Assembly: GCA_035539215.1 (NCBI GenBank)
Contig: DATLIX010000177.1
Coordinates: 1 to 64,000, forward strand
Source of the DNA: Dongia_B sp035539215
Lineage (GTDB): Bacteria > Pseudomonadota > Alphaproteobacteria > Dongiales > Dongiaceae
Direction: 5' to 3'
DNA: 64,000 nucleotides
Shown: positions 17,471-25,968 of the stretch, in pieces
Layout of the letters: each line of letters opens with the position of its first letter
Numbering within the stretch: the stretch's first letter is position 1
The notes under the pieces: model-generated
Seen by the model: the letters and a program-made list of their open reading frames with translations, nothing else
Told to the model about the DNA's origin: nothing
Databases searched by the model: none
Translations under genes and position numbers: made by a program

Positions 17471-17816
17471 ATGCTACTGCTCCTGTGGCCTGCGTATATC
17501 TTCGCCAACTTGAGGCCGGACAGCAAGTAACGATAGCGCCAGTGTCGGCAGCTCATGGCACGGGGCGCGGAGCACTGTTGATGGAGGCGTGCAGGACGCT
17601 GCCCTTGCCGAATCTTGTCCCTTCGATCGGCATAGCTCTTGGGCACGTTTCTCCGGGTTCAAGAAGGCAGCAGGGAGCTGCCGAAGCCGGCATCGGCGTG
17701 GCATGGGGGATCAAGCCGCCACACCACGCCGATATATGTAACTATTGCCGACGTTCAGACGGCTACCAGAGCGGAGCGCGCCCCAACTGCACCGCCCTTC
17801 GCGTCCATCCTGACGG
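17471..17816. other. Intergenic region, no gene supported
   Basis: This 346-base stretch lies between the EEP-family gene start and the stop of the chemoreceptor at 17817. Frames are open in places but show no family resemblance, no good ribosome site and poor codon patterns. It should contain the minus-strand promoter of the EEP gene. It also marks the start of the less GC-rich segment. Confidence 0.4.
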
Positions 17817-19823
17817 CTAGGCCGCCTGGACGGCTGACACAAACTGTTCGACGTTAGCCCGCATCTGTTCTGCTTGCTTCGACAATTCGCCAGATGCGCC
17901 GAGGAGCTGCGTCGCTGCGGCCCCCGTATGCTGGGCCGCTGTCGTGACATTTACAATGTTCGATGAGACCTCTTGAGTTCCTTGGGCCGCCTGCTGAACA
18001 TTTCTGGCAATCTCGTTCGTTGCGGCACCTTGCTCTTCGACAGCGGCGGCGATGGAGGTTGTGATCTCATTCACCCGACGAATGATGCCGGAAATACCTT
18101 CGATGGCCTGGACCGTGTCACCTGTCACCGCTTGAATACTGCTAATCTGGGTCGCGATATCATCGGTTGCCTTGGCTGTTTGGTTAGCCAGGGATTTAAC
18201 CTCCGACGCCACGACGGCAAACCCTTTTCCGGCTTCTCCCGCGCGAGCTGCCTCAATCGTAGCATTCAGTGCGAGCAGATTGGTTTGACTTGCAATTTCG
18301 TTGATGAGATTGACGACCGCACCGATTCTCTCTGCGGCTTCGGACAATTTCTTTACAAGATGGCCGGATCGTTCTGCGTGGGAGACAGCATCGCCCGCGA
18401 TCATTGTAGATTCCGAGACCTGCCGGCTGATCTCCGAGACGGACGACGCCAATTCTTCTGCGGCCGAGGCGACGGTTTGGACATTGGCCGAGGCCTGTTC
18501 GGATGCCGCGGCTACGGCGGTGGCTTGGCGCGAGGTTTCTTCAGCTGTTGCCGTCATTGACGTTGCTGTCGATTGGAGTTCGGTCGCTGCCGAAGCCACC
18601 GTCTTTACAACAATCGATGTTTCTCGATCGAAATCCTCAGTCAATCGAGCGATCTTTCTAGCTCTTGCAGCTCTCACTTCCTGCTCCGCCGCCTCACGTT
18701 CCGTCATTTCGCGGTTTGCGATCATGCTTTCCTTGAAGACCTGGACCGCTTGCGCCATTTTTCCCACTTCGTCCTTTCGTTCCAGAGCTGGGATGTTCAA
18801 GGTCGTGTCGCCGCCTGCCAATGTTCCCATCGCAGAAGTGATGTTCGAAATGGGTCCCGTGATGCTGCGTGTGACGCCGAAGCCAATTAACATTCCCATC
18901 AAGCCGGCAACAACCGAGATAGCGCCGCTCAATGCTATGCTTCTGGATATAAGGCTGTCATTTTGCGTCGTCGTCTGGGCCAGATTTCCTTTTGCGGATT
19001 TAACCAGCGCGCCGAGTATCTCCGACACCTTAGCGATATTCTTGTCGACCTCATCGAAGAGCGGAAGAAGTTCGCTATGCATCTGCGCCGACTGTCTTGC
19101 GCCATCGATATATTTGTCGAGGCGCTGGGTGGCATCCGCGATCTTTGCGACCAGCTCTCCCGTTGCCAAGCGGCTAGTTTCGCGCAAGCCGCTTTTGGCA
19201 TTGTCGAAATCTTTCGGAAGTTGTCCCAATATCTGGATATCGCCACGGTCGAGCAGTCTTGACATATCGAACCGCATGGCTAGCAGGTAGCTCCGCGCAT
19301 CGCCTGCAGCAGCGGCGAGATCAAGATTTCCGGCCTGTTTTGCGTTGCTATAGGTATCGGCTAGGGCGTTCGTAATGGCCCCGCCGTTTGGTGTCATCGT
19401 TCCGTCACGCAGTTTCTGGATGGTACCGCGAAGCTCAATGGTGTGGTCGACCTTTGGCGCGACCGCCGCCATGATGTCTTCCGCTTGCTGCAGCATCGAT
19501 TGACGCTCTGGATTTCGCACGGTGGCCTGCAGATTGTCTATCGTCTGTGACACGGATTTTCGGAGATCGACGAGGCGTGCGAGCGACGCATCATCGGCGT
19601 TATTTACATAATTTCCGAGGTTGCGCCGGAGGCCGGTCAACTGCCGGTCCAATTGAATTGCATCGGCAGTATTATCAGCAACGATCGCGTAGCTGCTGAA
19701 AGAGTCCTTACCGGACAGCAATCCTGTGACTGCCAAGCCGATGGCCAGCCCCAGTGCGATGATTACGGACGCAAAGCCGATGGCAATCCGTCGTCCGATT
19801 GGAAGGTTCACCCAGTAATTCAT
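17817..19823 (-). CDS. Methyl-accepting chemotaxis protein with helical periplasmic sensor
   Basis: The protein is 668 residues. A membrane helix at about 11-33 leads into a periplasmic all-helical domain of about 250 residues, a size that suits the HBM (helical bimodular) or double four-helix-bundle class. A second membrane helix (about 300-322), HAMP, and the signalling hairpin with EIASQTNLLALNATIEAARA follow. Unlike the PAS-PilZ receptor at 12275, it has no PAS or PilZ domain. No C-terminal CheR-docking pentapeptide is evident. Codon choice is visibly less GC-rich than in surrounding genes. The ligand is unknown. Confidence 0.9.
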   Translation of the reverse strand: MNYWVNLPIGRRIAIGFASVIIALGLAIGLAVTGLLSGKDSFSSYAIVADNTADAIQLDRQLTGLRRNLGNYVNNADDASLARLVDLRKSVSQTIDNLQATVRNPERQSMLQQAEDIMAAVAPKVDHTIELRGTIQKLRDGTMTPNGGAITNALADTYSNAKQAGNLDLAAAAGDARSYLLAMRFDMSRLLDRGDIQILGQLPKDFDNAKSGLRETSRLATGELVAKIADATQRLDKYIDGARQSAQMHSELLPLFDEVDKNIAKVSEILGALVKSAKGNLAQTTTQNDSLISRSIALSGAISVVAGLMGMLIGFGVTRSITGPISNITSAMGTLAGGDTTLNIPALERKDEVGKMAQAVQVFKESMIANREMTEREAAEQEVRAARARKIARLTEDFDRETSIVVKTVASAATELQSTATSMTATAEETSRQATAVAAASEQASANVQTVASAAEELASSVSEISRQVSESTMIAGDAVSHAERSGHLVKKLSEAAERIGAVVNLINEIASQTNLLALNATIEAARAGEAGKGFAVVASEVKSLANQTAKATDDIATQISSIQAVTGDTVQAIEGISGIIRRVNEITTSIAAAVEEQGAATNEIARNVQQAAQGTQEVSSNIVNVTTAAQHTGAAATQLLGASGELSKQAEQMRANVEQFVSAVQAA

Positions 19824-20147
19824 TTCGCTCTTCTCTCACCTAAGTATTGGTGCGTGGTGGCGTCGCCAGCATGCAGAACCGTTCATCGGATGTATCATTG
19901 ATGTTGCCGCCGCAGCACGGTCGGGCATATCTGGAGCGAATAAATGCCGCGCCTTCTCGATTTTTCCGACTTCCCTCAGTCCGCTCTGAGGTTATGAAGA
20001 GGCTTCTAAGATTCTCTTATTCAATATTTCTGAATTGTATCGCGGGTCATGCTGCGTCACATGTGCTGTGGTCGCTACCAGCTTCGCATCTGAAGGTCTG
20101 GATACTGTCAAATTTGCCGCAAATTTAAGTCGGTCCGCGCGGCTGTG
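19824..20147. other. Intergenic region upstream of the 17817 chemoreceptor
   Basis: This 324-base gap contains no credible reading frame. Its base composition is lower in GC than the window average. The promoter of the chemoreceptor is expected here. No clear terminator for the response regulator at 20148 was found. Confidence 0.35.
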
Positions 20148-20846
20148 TTACCGCACGGATTTTCTCAAGCGATAGCCGATGCCACGGACAGTGATCAATA
20201 AGTTGGGATGCGATGGATCCCGTTCCATTTTGCGTCGCAGTCTGCTGATCAAGATATCGACGCGCCTGACGCTGTCCGACGACGGATCTGCCGATTTGGC
20301 ATCCAGCAGTTGCGCACGACCTAAGGTAATGCCTTCATTCACGACAAGCAGCCTGAGCAGATCAGCTTCTGCCCGTGTTAAAGAATGTTCTCTGCCGGAT
20401 CTGTCAATCACCGTTCGGCCTTGAAGATCGATCCTCAGGTCATCAATTACGGTGTGCCTGCCTTTCGACGGCGTCCGACTGGTGCGGCGCAGAATATTGT
20501 GTATGCGCATCTGCAACTCGCGCATGTCAAAAGGCTTGGTGATGTAGTCGTCAACACCAAGGCCGAGTATGCGAAGCTTCGAGTCGAGATCGTCCCTGCT
20601 GCTGGTGACGATGATCGGAATATCCGACGATATCCTCAGACGGCTTAGTGTTTCGAAGTGGTCGGGGTCATGTGTTTCCGCACTCAGAACGAGCAGGTCG
20701 CCTGTTCCGACGTCGATCGCGGCCTTAGCTTCGCCAATCGTCCCGGAATGAACGGCTTGATATCCGAGAGAGACAATCTGCTTGGAGATTTTGTCCGCGA
20801 GAATGGTATCGGATTCGACAATCAAAATTGTCCCTGACGCCCTCAT
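20148..20846 (-). CDS. OmpR-family response regulator with degenerate receiver
   Basis: The protein is 232 residues. A receiver domain (about 5-120) joins an OmpR/PhoB winged helix (about 130-228, ending in the typical LLITVRGIGYRLRK). The receiver keeps the switch Thr/Ser (IIVTSSRDD) and the Lys (ITKPFDMREL). The acidic pocket reads VESD instead of the usual DDD-type motif, and the phospho-acceptor position in LLVLSAETHD is Ser55 rather than Asp. It therefore probably works without canonical phosphorylation, as known atypical receivers do. No histidine kinase is adjacent. The gene lies in the low-GC segment. Confidence 0.85.
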   Translation of the reverse strand: MRASGTILIVESDTILADKISKQIVSLGYQAVHSGTIGEAKAAIDVGTGDLLVLSAETHDPDHFETLSRLRISSDIPIIVTSSRDDLDSKLRILGLGVDDYITKPFDMRELQMRIHNILRRTSRTPSKGRHTVIDDLRIDLQGRTVIDRSGREHSLTRAEADLLRLLVVNEGITLGRAQLLDAKSADPSSDSVRRVDILISRLRRKMERDPSHPNLLITVRGIGYRLRKSVR

Positions 20847-21556
20847 CGGTTATCTCGTTCTCATTTTGTTTTTTTTACCGCTCCAGTTGTAGGCTGTGTC
20901 GATAGGGACAGCTCAGATCGGTCGCCGGCTAGTGAGCGTCGTGCTCGCCGCTAGGTCCCGTTTCTTGCGTCCATCTCGACGAACGGTTCCTCTAGCCTTT
21001 GTTGCTGGTCTATCTAGCCAGTCCAGCCACTTGCATGCAGTGGTTTCAACGCGACCGTTGATATCGTCGATATCGCGGCCGTCATGTGCCTGCGAGTCCG
21101 GGCCGATCATCCAAGGGGTCGCGCATTCCCCAGTTGTGAAGTTGCGTATGGCAAATCATGTAAGTTATGATTCGATGTCAATTAATGAGAATAACACAAG
21201 ATGTTTATTGGGAATTACGGTGTCATTAACCGATTTATCTGCGTACTGTCTGTCGGTATGCGTTACTATCGATTACAGTTTGTTGATAAAGTTTTAATTT
21301 ATGAACCAAATCATAAATGCGATATGCAACTGTGATATTCGAAAAATGCCTGAGTGGAAATATTTGATTGCAAGGGGCCCCAAGCTCGCGCAGCTGTCTC
21401 GATCAGTTCGCTTGTAGTCGCGATGTTGCCGTCTGACAAAGGCCGTCGGGTTGTTCTGACTTGAATTGCTATCGATCGGCCTTGCGTTGAACTGATTGAT
21501 GCATGGACGGGAGCTGCCGTATCGCGGGGAGCCGCGAACGCTAGACGCGAAGCGGT
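20847..21556. other. Long AT-rich intergenic region
   Basis: About 710 bases hold no gene that I can support. The stretch from about 21150 to 21360 is strikingly AT-rich for this window, with TTAATGAGAATAAC- and TTTTAATTTATGAACC-like tracts. One frame is open from 20896 to 21297 on the plus strand, but its codon use and composition are unconvincing. The region should contain the promoter of the response regulator; it may be a remnant of transferred DNA. Confidence 0.4.
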
Positions 21557-21988
21557 TTAATCGTCTTGGTTTTCTTTGTAGAGACGGTTCAAAAGCAGAT
21601 ACAGACTGTCGTGGAGCGCTGCTTTCTGCGCTTGAGGCAAGGCCGCCACCGTTTCTACAATGCTGATCAAGGGGTCACGTTCCATCAGCCGCCAACCCTC
21701 TAGTGTCAGCGCCAGACGTCTGCTGCGGTCGGACGCTCTTTCACCGTCGACGGAGACAAGGCCTTTCTTGACCAGTGCCGAAACTGTTCGCGAGGCTGAG
21801 CTTTGAGCAACCCCAGAATAGGTCGCGATGCTCGTGACGGTGATGCGGGCCGAGGAATTCTGGGCAAGACAGCGAAGCGTCGACCATTGCACCGGCGGCA
21901 AATCATTCGTGAAGCAAGCAGCCTGCACGAGGCGGCCGACGCGCTCCAGCAAAGTACCGATGGCATAGGAAAGGTGTTCTCTTTGCAT
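21557..21988 (-). CDS. MarR-family transcriptional regulator
   Basis: The protein is 143 residues. A winged-helix core is visible: PPVQWSTLRCLAQ, then ITVTSIATYSGVAQSSASRTVSALVKKGLVS (recognition helix), then the wing SVDGERASDRSRRLALTLEG. Helices at both ends would form the dimer. The start at 21988 (MQREHLSYAI) gives the standard MarR length; the open frame runs on upstream without homology. It is divergent from the VOC gene at 22214, with a 9-base inverted repeat between them that may be its operator. Confidence 0.85.
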   Translation of the reverse strand: MQREHLSYAIGTLLERVGRLVQAACFTNDLPPVQWSTLRCLAQNSSARITVTSIATYSGVAQSSASRTVSALVKKGLVSVDGERASDRSRRLALTLEGWRLMERDPLISIVETVAALPQAQKAALHDSLYLLLNRLYKENQDD

Positions 21989-22025
21989 ATTCGTCGCTGT
22001 TAACGCTACCGCTTGCCGCGAAGAA

Positions 22026-22080
22026 TAATTTGCAGATAGGCATATATCACGCGCAAAATACTTATGCAGTGTGCAAATTA
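22026..22080. promoter_or_regulatory. Inverted repeat between the MarR and VOC genes, possible operator
   Basis: TAATTTGCA (22026-22034) is matched exactly by its complement TGCAAATTA (22072-22080), with 37 bases between. The repeat lies in the divergent promoter region of the MarR regulator and the VOC protein. MarR sites are normally tighter palindromes, so these could be two half-sites of different operators or a looped site. Confidence 0.3.
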
Positions 22081-22213
22081 AACATGGGTCGCTCTCAAGC
22101 TCGATATCATCCCGTTGCCAGCTTTGCAGAGGAGACTGGCCCTGGCTCTTCATGTTGTGGTTGCATCCGGACGGGTTTTGCAGATGCGTGTGGAACACTA
22201 AGAGAGAAGGCGG

Positions 22214-22606
22214 ATGCTGTCGCATGTCCATATTGGCGTGGCCGATTTCGAGCGCGCCTATCGCTTCTACTCGGCCGTTACTGCCGAGCTTGGCCTCGTG
22301 CTGCGGTTTTGCGAGCAGGAAAAGTCCTGGGTGGGCTGGCAGAAACCGGGCCAGTCGCGGCCGCTGCTGCTGGTGGGACGCCCTTTCGATGGCGAAGCCG
22401 CACCTGGCAACGGCCAGATGACGGCGCTGTTGGCGCCTGACCGGGCTGCGGTCGACCGCACTTATCGTACCGCCCTGGCGGCGGGCGGCACGGATGAGGG
22501 CGCGCCGGGTCTCCGGCCGCATTATCATCCCAACTACTACGGTGCCTATTTCCGCGACCCTGACGGCAACAAGCTGTGCGTCTGCTGCCATGATCCGGTG
22601 GATTGA
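22214..22606 (+). CDS. VOC-family protein (glyoxalase/bleomycin-resistance fold)
   Basis: The protein is 130 residues with the paired beta-alpha-beta-beta-beta fold. It has the opening HVHIGVADFERAYRFYSAV and the closing YYGAYFRDPDGNKLCVCCH, where the usual His and Glu-type metal ligands would sit. Members include glyoxalase I, extradiol dioxygenases and fosfomycin or bleomycin resistance proteins, and nothing here separates these. The gene is divergent from the MarR regulator, which may control it. Confidence 0.8.
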   Translation: MLSHVHIGVADFERAYRFYSAVTAELGLVLRFCEQEKSWVGWQKPGQSRPLLLVGRPFDGEAAPGNGQMTALLAPDRAAVDRTYRTALAAGGTDEGAPGLRPHYHPNYYGAYFRDPDGNKLCVCCHDPVD

Positions 22607-22710
22607 TATCCGGGAACCGGGGACCGGCCTTTGCGGCGCCGCTGCTGAGTCGCTCGACGGTGGGGGCCGCCCCTGTCTTGCCGGCGATCCGGCCGGTCGT
22701 GGAAGAACGA

Positions 22711-23925
22711 TCAATCTTGCGACAGAACCTCGCGTGGAATGGCGATCCGCGCCACCAGGCCGTCACGTTCCCAGCGGTAGTCGATCGAACCGCCAAACCG
22801 CGTCACAATGGTTGATTCGACCAGCTTCGTGCCGAAGCCTTTATGGGGTGGCGGCACCTCGACCGGCAGGCCGCCGCGCTCTTCCCATACCAGGACGATG
22901 TCCTCGCCATCCTCTCTCCAGTCGATGGCGACATGTCCCGCATTCGTCCGGAGCGCGCCATATTTCACGGCATTCGTCGCCAATTCGTTCATCACCAGGG
23001 CGATCCCGTTGACAGCACGCTCATTGCACAAGACCGGCGGCCCCGATTGGGTGAAACGGGCGCTTGCGCCGCTGCCAATCTCGTAAGGGGCAATGATCAG
23101 GTCGATGAGCGTTCCGAGGCGCGAATTTCCGCCGGTCTGGGCGTTGTCGCCGGTACTGCCCAGGACAAGATCATGAGCCTTGGCCAAGGCATGCAGCCGT
23201 CCCGACAAGGCCCGCGCCATATCTTCCTTGTTTTCTGCGCCGCGCGCGCCGAGCCAGATCATGCTGTCGGTCAGGGCGAAGAGATTCTTTACCCGGTGAT
23301 TCATTTCCCGGGTGAGGATTTCCTGCTCTTCGAGCGCCTTGCGCAGCCGCTCTTCCGTTCGTTGCATCCTCAGGGCAATGCCGACAAAGGTCGCCAGTTC
23401 GGTCGCCGTGCGGGCATGCTCGGGGTTGAAGTGACCGAGCTCATCGGAGACGATCCACAATGTGCCGAGCGGGGCCGTGCCGTTGATAAAAAGCGGCACC
23501 AGCAGAACTTCCGGCACCACGATACCGGCATCGGCGATCCAATCATAGATGCGTTCCGAATGCCGTGTCAGGACGGGTGCGCCCCGGTCCAAGGTGACGC
23601 CGCAAGGACTGTAGTTTCTTTCGATCGTGGCGCCCGCGAACCGGGACAGACTGCCGCAAACGTGGTGCCAGCGGAACATGCCCGCTGGAGGCTCGTCCTC
23701 CAACAGCGAAAGCCCGGCGGCAACACCGCCTGCCATCTTCATGGCCAGTTCGACGAAATGCGGCAGGACCCTTTCCGGATGATCGACCATATTGGCCGCC
23801 AGCGCCTGCAGGGCGCGCTTTTCCTCCAGATGATCGACAGGCTCGGACGGGCGCTGCATCATTTCGTCGGTAATGAAGACGTCATCAAAGAGACTGGCTG
23901 GCACTTTTGAGAGCGCGGGACACAT
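22711..23925 (-). CDS. GAF-containing HWE/HisKA_2-type sensor histidine kinase
   Basis: The protein is 404 residues and appears cytoplasmic. A GAF-like sensor (about 30-195) is followed by a linker helix and the phospho-acceptor block EMNHRVKNLFAL, characteristic of the HWE/HisKA_2 kinases common in alphaproteobacteria. The ATPase domain contains LVMNELATNAVKYGAL and ends with GFGTKLVEST. The start at 23925 (MCPALSK) was chosen for the GGAGAG upstream; an open frame to 24024 is unsupported. No cognate regulator is adjacent. Kinases of this type often signal to PhyR-like general stress regulators or light responses. Confidence 0.88.
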   Translation of the reverse strand: MCPALSKVPASLFDDVFITDEMMQRPSEPVDHLEEKRALQALAANMVDHPERVLPHFVELAMKMAGGVAAGLSLLEDEPPAGMFRWHHVCGSLSRFAGATIERNYSPCGVTLDRGAPVLTRHSERIYDWIADAGIVVPEVLLVPLFINGTAPLGTLWIVSDELGHFNPEHARTATELATFVGIALRMQRTEERLRKALEEQEILTREMNHRVKNLFALTDSMIWLGARGAENKEDMARALSGRLHALAKAHDLVLGSTGDNAQTGGNSRLGTLIDLIIAPYEIGSGASARFTQSGPPVLCNERAVNGIALVMNELATNAVKYGALRTNAGHVAIDWREDGEDIVLVWEERGGLPVEVPPPHKGFGTKLVESTIVTRFGGSIDYRWERDGLVARIAIPREVLSQD

Positions 23926-24180
23926 CCTGAAGGACTCTCCGATGGAAGGTACGGCGATTAACTTACAGCCACTCGAGGATGGAAAGGCAAGGGCAATTGC
24001 GCAGCAACACCGGTGCGGGAACAAAAAGGTGATCGGGTTTGGTTGTGCATCGATGGGTTAGGGATCGCTTGATGCAGGTAGGCCGAGATACCTCTCGCCG
24101 GCCTTGCTTGAGACGGTCGGAAAATGCGCGACCCGGCGGGAAAGCCGATCCCGAGGTCGAAGCCGTTGCGATGGTAACGA

Positions 24181-25158
24181 TCAGTGCCGGGCGCGGGCAT
24201 GCCCTTTTTTGCGCGCGGATTTTGCGGAAGCCGGTGTCGCCGCAATATCGCCGGTTGCAGCTTCTTCCAGCAGCCAGAGACGAAAGGCATCGACGATTGT
24301 GCGTTCCCGCTGGTGTAGCGGCAGGACGATCCAGTAGGCGAATATCGTGGGAGCCGAAATCGCGATGTCAAAAGGTCTGACCAGCCGCCCGGCAGCGAGA
24401 TCGAACGCAACCAGGCTTTCGTCCGCAAGGGCGACGCCCTGGCCGTCCAAAGCTGCCTGGATGGCGAGGACGGACTGATTGAAGCGAAGGCCGGGCTTCG
24501 GCTCTGTCGTCGGCAGACCGGCAAGTTCAAACCACATCTGCCAGGTTGGCCACGTCTCGCCATAGGCCTGGAAGTCCGACTGGATCAGCGGCAGGCGCAG
24601 GAGGTCGCGTGGCTGACGCAGCGTGCGCCCGTCTTTGAGGAATTGCGGGCTGCAGACGGGGATCAGCCGGTCTGTCAGCAGGCGATCTGCCCGCAGTCCG
24701 GGATGCCGATCGATGCCAAAGCGGATCGCCAGATCCATATCGCCCTTGGAGAAGTCGACCAGTTGGCGCGACATGTCGACGCGAACGTCGACATCCGGGA
24801 AGCGGGCAAGAAAACGATTGAGACGCGGCACCAGCCATTTCATGGCGAAAGATGGCGTCGTCGTCACATTGATCCGGGTCTGATTCTCCAGATGTCTCAC
24901 CCGCTCGATCGCGCGTTCGATATCCTCGAGCGCACCGGCGGTGCTGTCGCGCAGGATCTCGCCGGCTTCCGTGAGGCCGACGCCGCGACCGGATCGGCGA
25001 AAGAGCCGAACATTCAGTTGGGCTTCAAGATCACGCACCAGATAGCTGACGGCGGCCGGCGTCACATTGAGTTCATGGGCGGCGCGCGAAAAGCTGCGAT
25101 GGCGGGCGGCCGCTTCGAAGGTGCGAAAGGCGGGCAAACCGGGCAGTTGGCGTCTCAT
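24181..25158 (-). CDS. LysR-family regulator, GcvA-like
   Basis: The protein is 325 residues. The N-terminal HTH reads LPAFRTFEAAARHRSFSRAA and LNVTPAAVSYLVRDLEAQL, the pattern of GcvA-type LysR proteins. A substrate-binding-like effector domain follows from about residue 95. The C-terminus is extended by a basic tail (SAKSARKKGHARARH). The nearest genes are the HWE kinase, separated by about 250 bases, and the divergent DUF1127 gene. The target is not evident. Confidence 0.85.
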   Translation of the reverse strand: MRRQLPGLPAFRTFEAAARHRSFSRAAHELNVTPAAVSYLVRDLEAQLNVRLFRRSGRGVGLTEAGEILRDSTAGALEDIERAIERVRHLENQTRINVTTTPSFAMKWLVPRLNRFLARFPDVDVRVDMSRQLVDFSKGDMDLAIRFGIDRHPGLRADRLLTDRLIPVCSPQFLKDGRTLRQPRDLLRLPLIQSDFQAYGETWPTWQMWFELAGLPTTEPKPGLRFNQSVLAIQAALDGQGVALADESLVAFDLAAGRLVRPFDIAISAPTIFAYWIVLPLHQRERTIVDAFRLWLLEEAATGDIAATPASAKSARKKGHARARH

Positions 25159-25278
25159 GACCGACTTTCAAGTATGACTTGTCAATAATCCAAGAACGTC
25201 TCGTTTGACGGAGCATATGTACCAGCCGGATGATCGACAAGAAGCATCAGTCAAATTTTAAAATCGGATCGCGTCGAG

Positions 25279-25578
25279 ATGACAGGAACATCCGGCCTGG
25301 AAAAGACTTCGCTTGGGCGTCTGTCGGAAAACATGGGATGGGGCGGCAGGTGGCCCTCCCGGGTGTTTTCCTCCATCCGGCACTTTTGCCGCAGGCTGGC
25401 GCGCATCCGGTCGCATGCGATATCGCTGCGCCAATTGCGGCGGCTGAGCGATCGCGAATTGCGCGATATGGGGATCGAACGGCACCAGATCGGCGCCGCG
25501 GTGGATACGTTGCTGACCAGATCCGATGCCGGCACGTGGCGACGCTATCACCCCTGGCACCGGGGGAAAGACCGCTGA
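25279..25578 (+). CDS. DUF1127 domain protein
   Basis: The protein is up to 99 residues with the DUF1127 motif LRQLRRLSDRELRDMGIER near residues 50-69. This short Arg-rich module is found in small alphaproteobacterial proteins linked to RNA binding and to phosphate, nitrogen or stress responses. Two starts are possible: 25279, with a weak ribosome site, and ATG at 25333, behind GGAAA. The basic C-terminus (WRRYHPWHRGKDR) is after the motif. Confidence 0.7.
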   Translation: MTGTSGLEKTSLGRLSENMGWGGRWPSRVFSSIRHFCRRLARIRSHAISLRQLRRLSDRELRDMGIERHQIGAAVDTLLTRSDAGTWRRYHPWHRGKDR

Positions 25579-25695
25579 GGAAAAAGCCGGGGACAAAGCT
25601 GAGGAAAGCGGGATGCCGGCGTCGGATAACAGTCGGGCATGACAAACGTTCTCCGCCACGATGTTATTTCACGCAAGGAGCGGATTTTGTCCTGC

Positions 25696-25953
25696 TCAAT
25701 TGAATGGAAGGAACGCGTCGGTCGATTTCATCGTTGTATAGCCGTTAAATTCCCGGTCCAGTGGGGCGGTCATGGCACCCGACGAGATCCGAAGCTGCGT
25801 GATCCGAACCGGCGTGGGAGCGCTTATTGCAAAGCTGCCTGATGTTTCAGACCGGGCCTTGACTTCGACCTTGCCGTTATCCGGCTTTGATGTGACCTTG
25901 GGCTGCCACAAGACCCGCCGCTGATAGGAGTCGGCAGGACTTTGTTCGGACAT
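25696..25953 (-). CDS. Possible small chimeric gene, C-terminus copied from a cysteine hydrolase
   Basis: An 85-residue reading frame starts 15 bases upstream of, and divergent from, the halogenase-like gene. The first 60 residues match nothing I know. The end reads LDREFNGYTTMKSTDAFL. The cysteine hydrolase at 27371 ends with LDLEFNG, about 19 residues, then YATMKSTDAFL. Bases 25711-25731 are identical to 27386-27406. This is either a small gene with a captured 3' end or a decayed, internally deleted copy of the hydrolase gene. Expression is uncertain. Confidence 0.35.
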   Translation of the reverse strand: MSEQSPADSYQRRVLWQPKVTSKPDNGKVEVKARSETSGSFAISAPTPVRITQLRISSGAMTAPLDREFNGYTTMKSTDAFLPFN

Positions 25954-25968
25954 GGACAGCGGATTGCA

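Noticed and set aside
20896..21297. Plus-strand ORF of 133 residues
   Set aside because: It runs through the AT-rich gap with poor codon pattern, no ribosome site and no recognisable domain.
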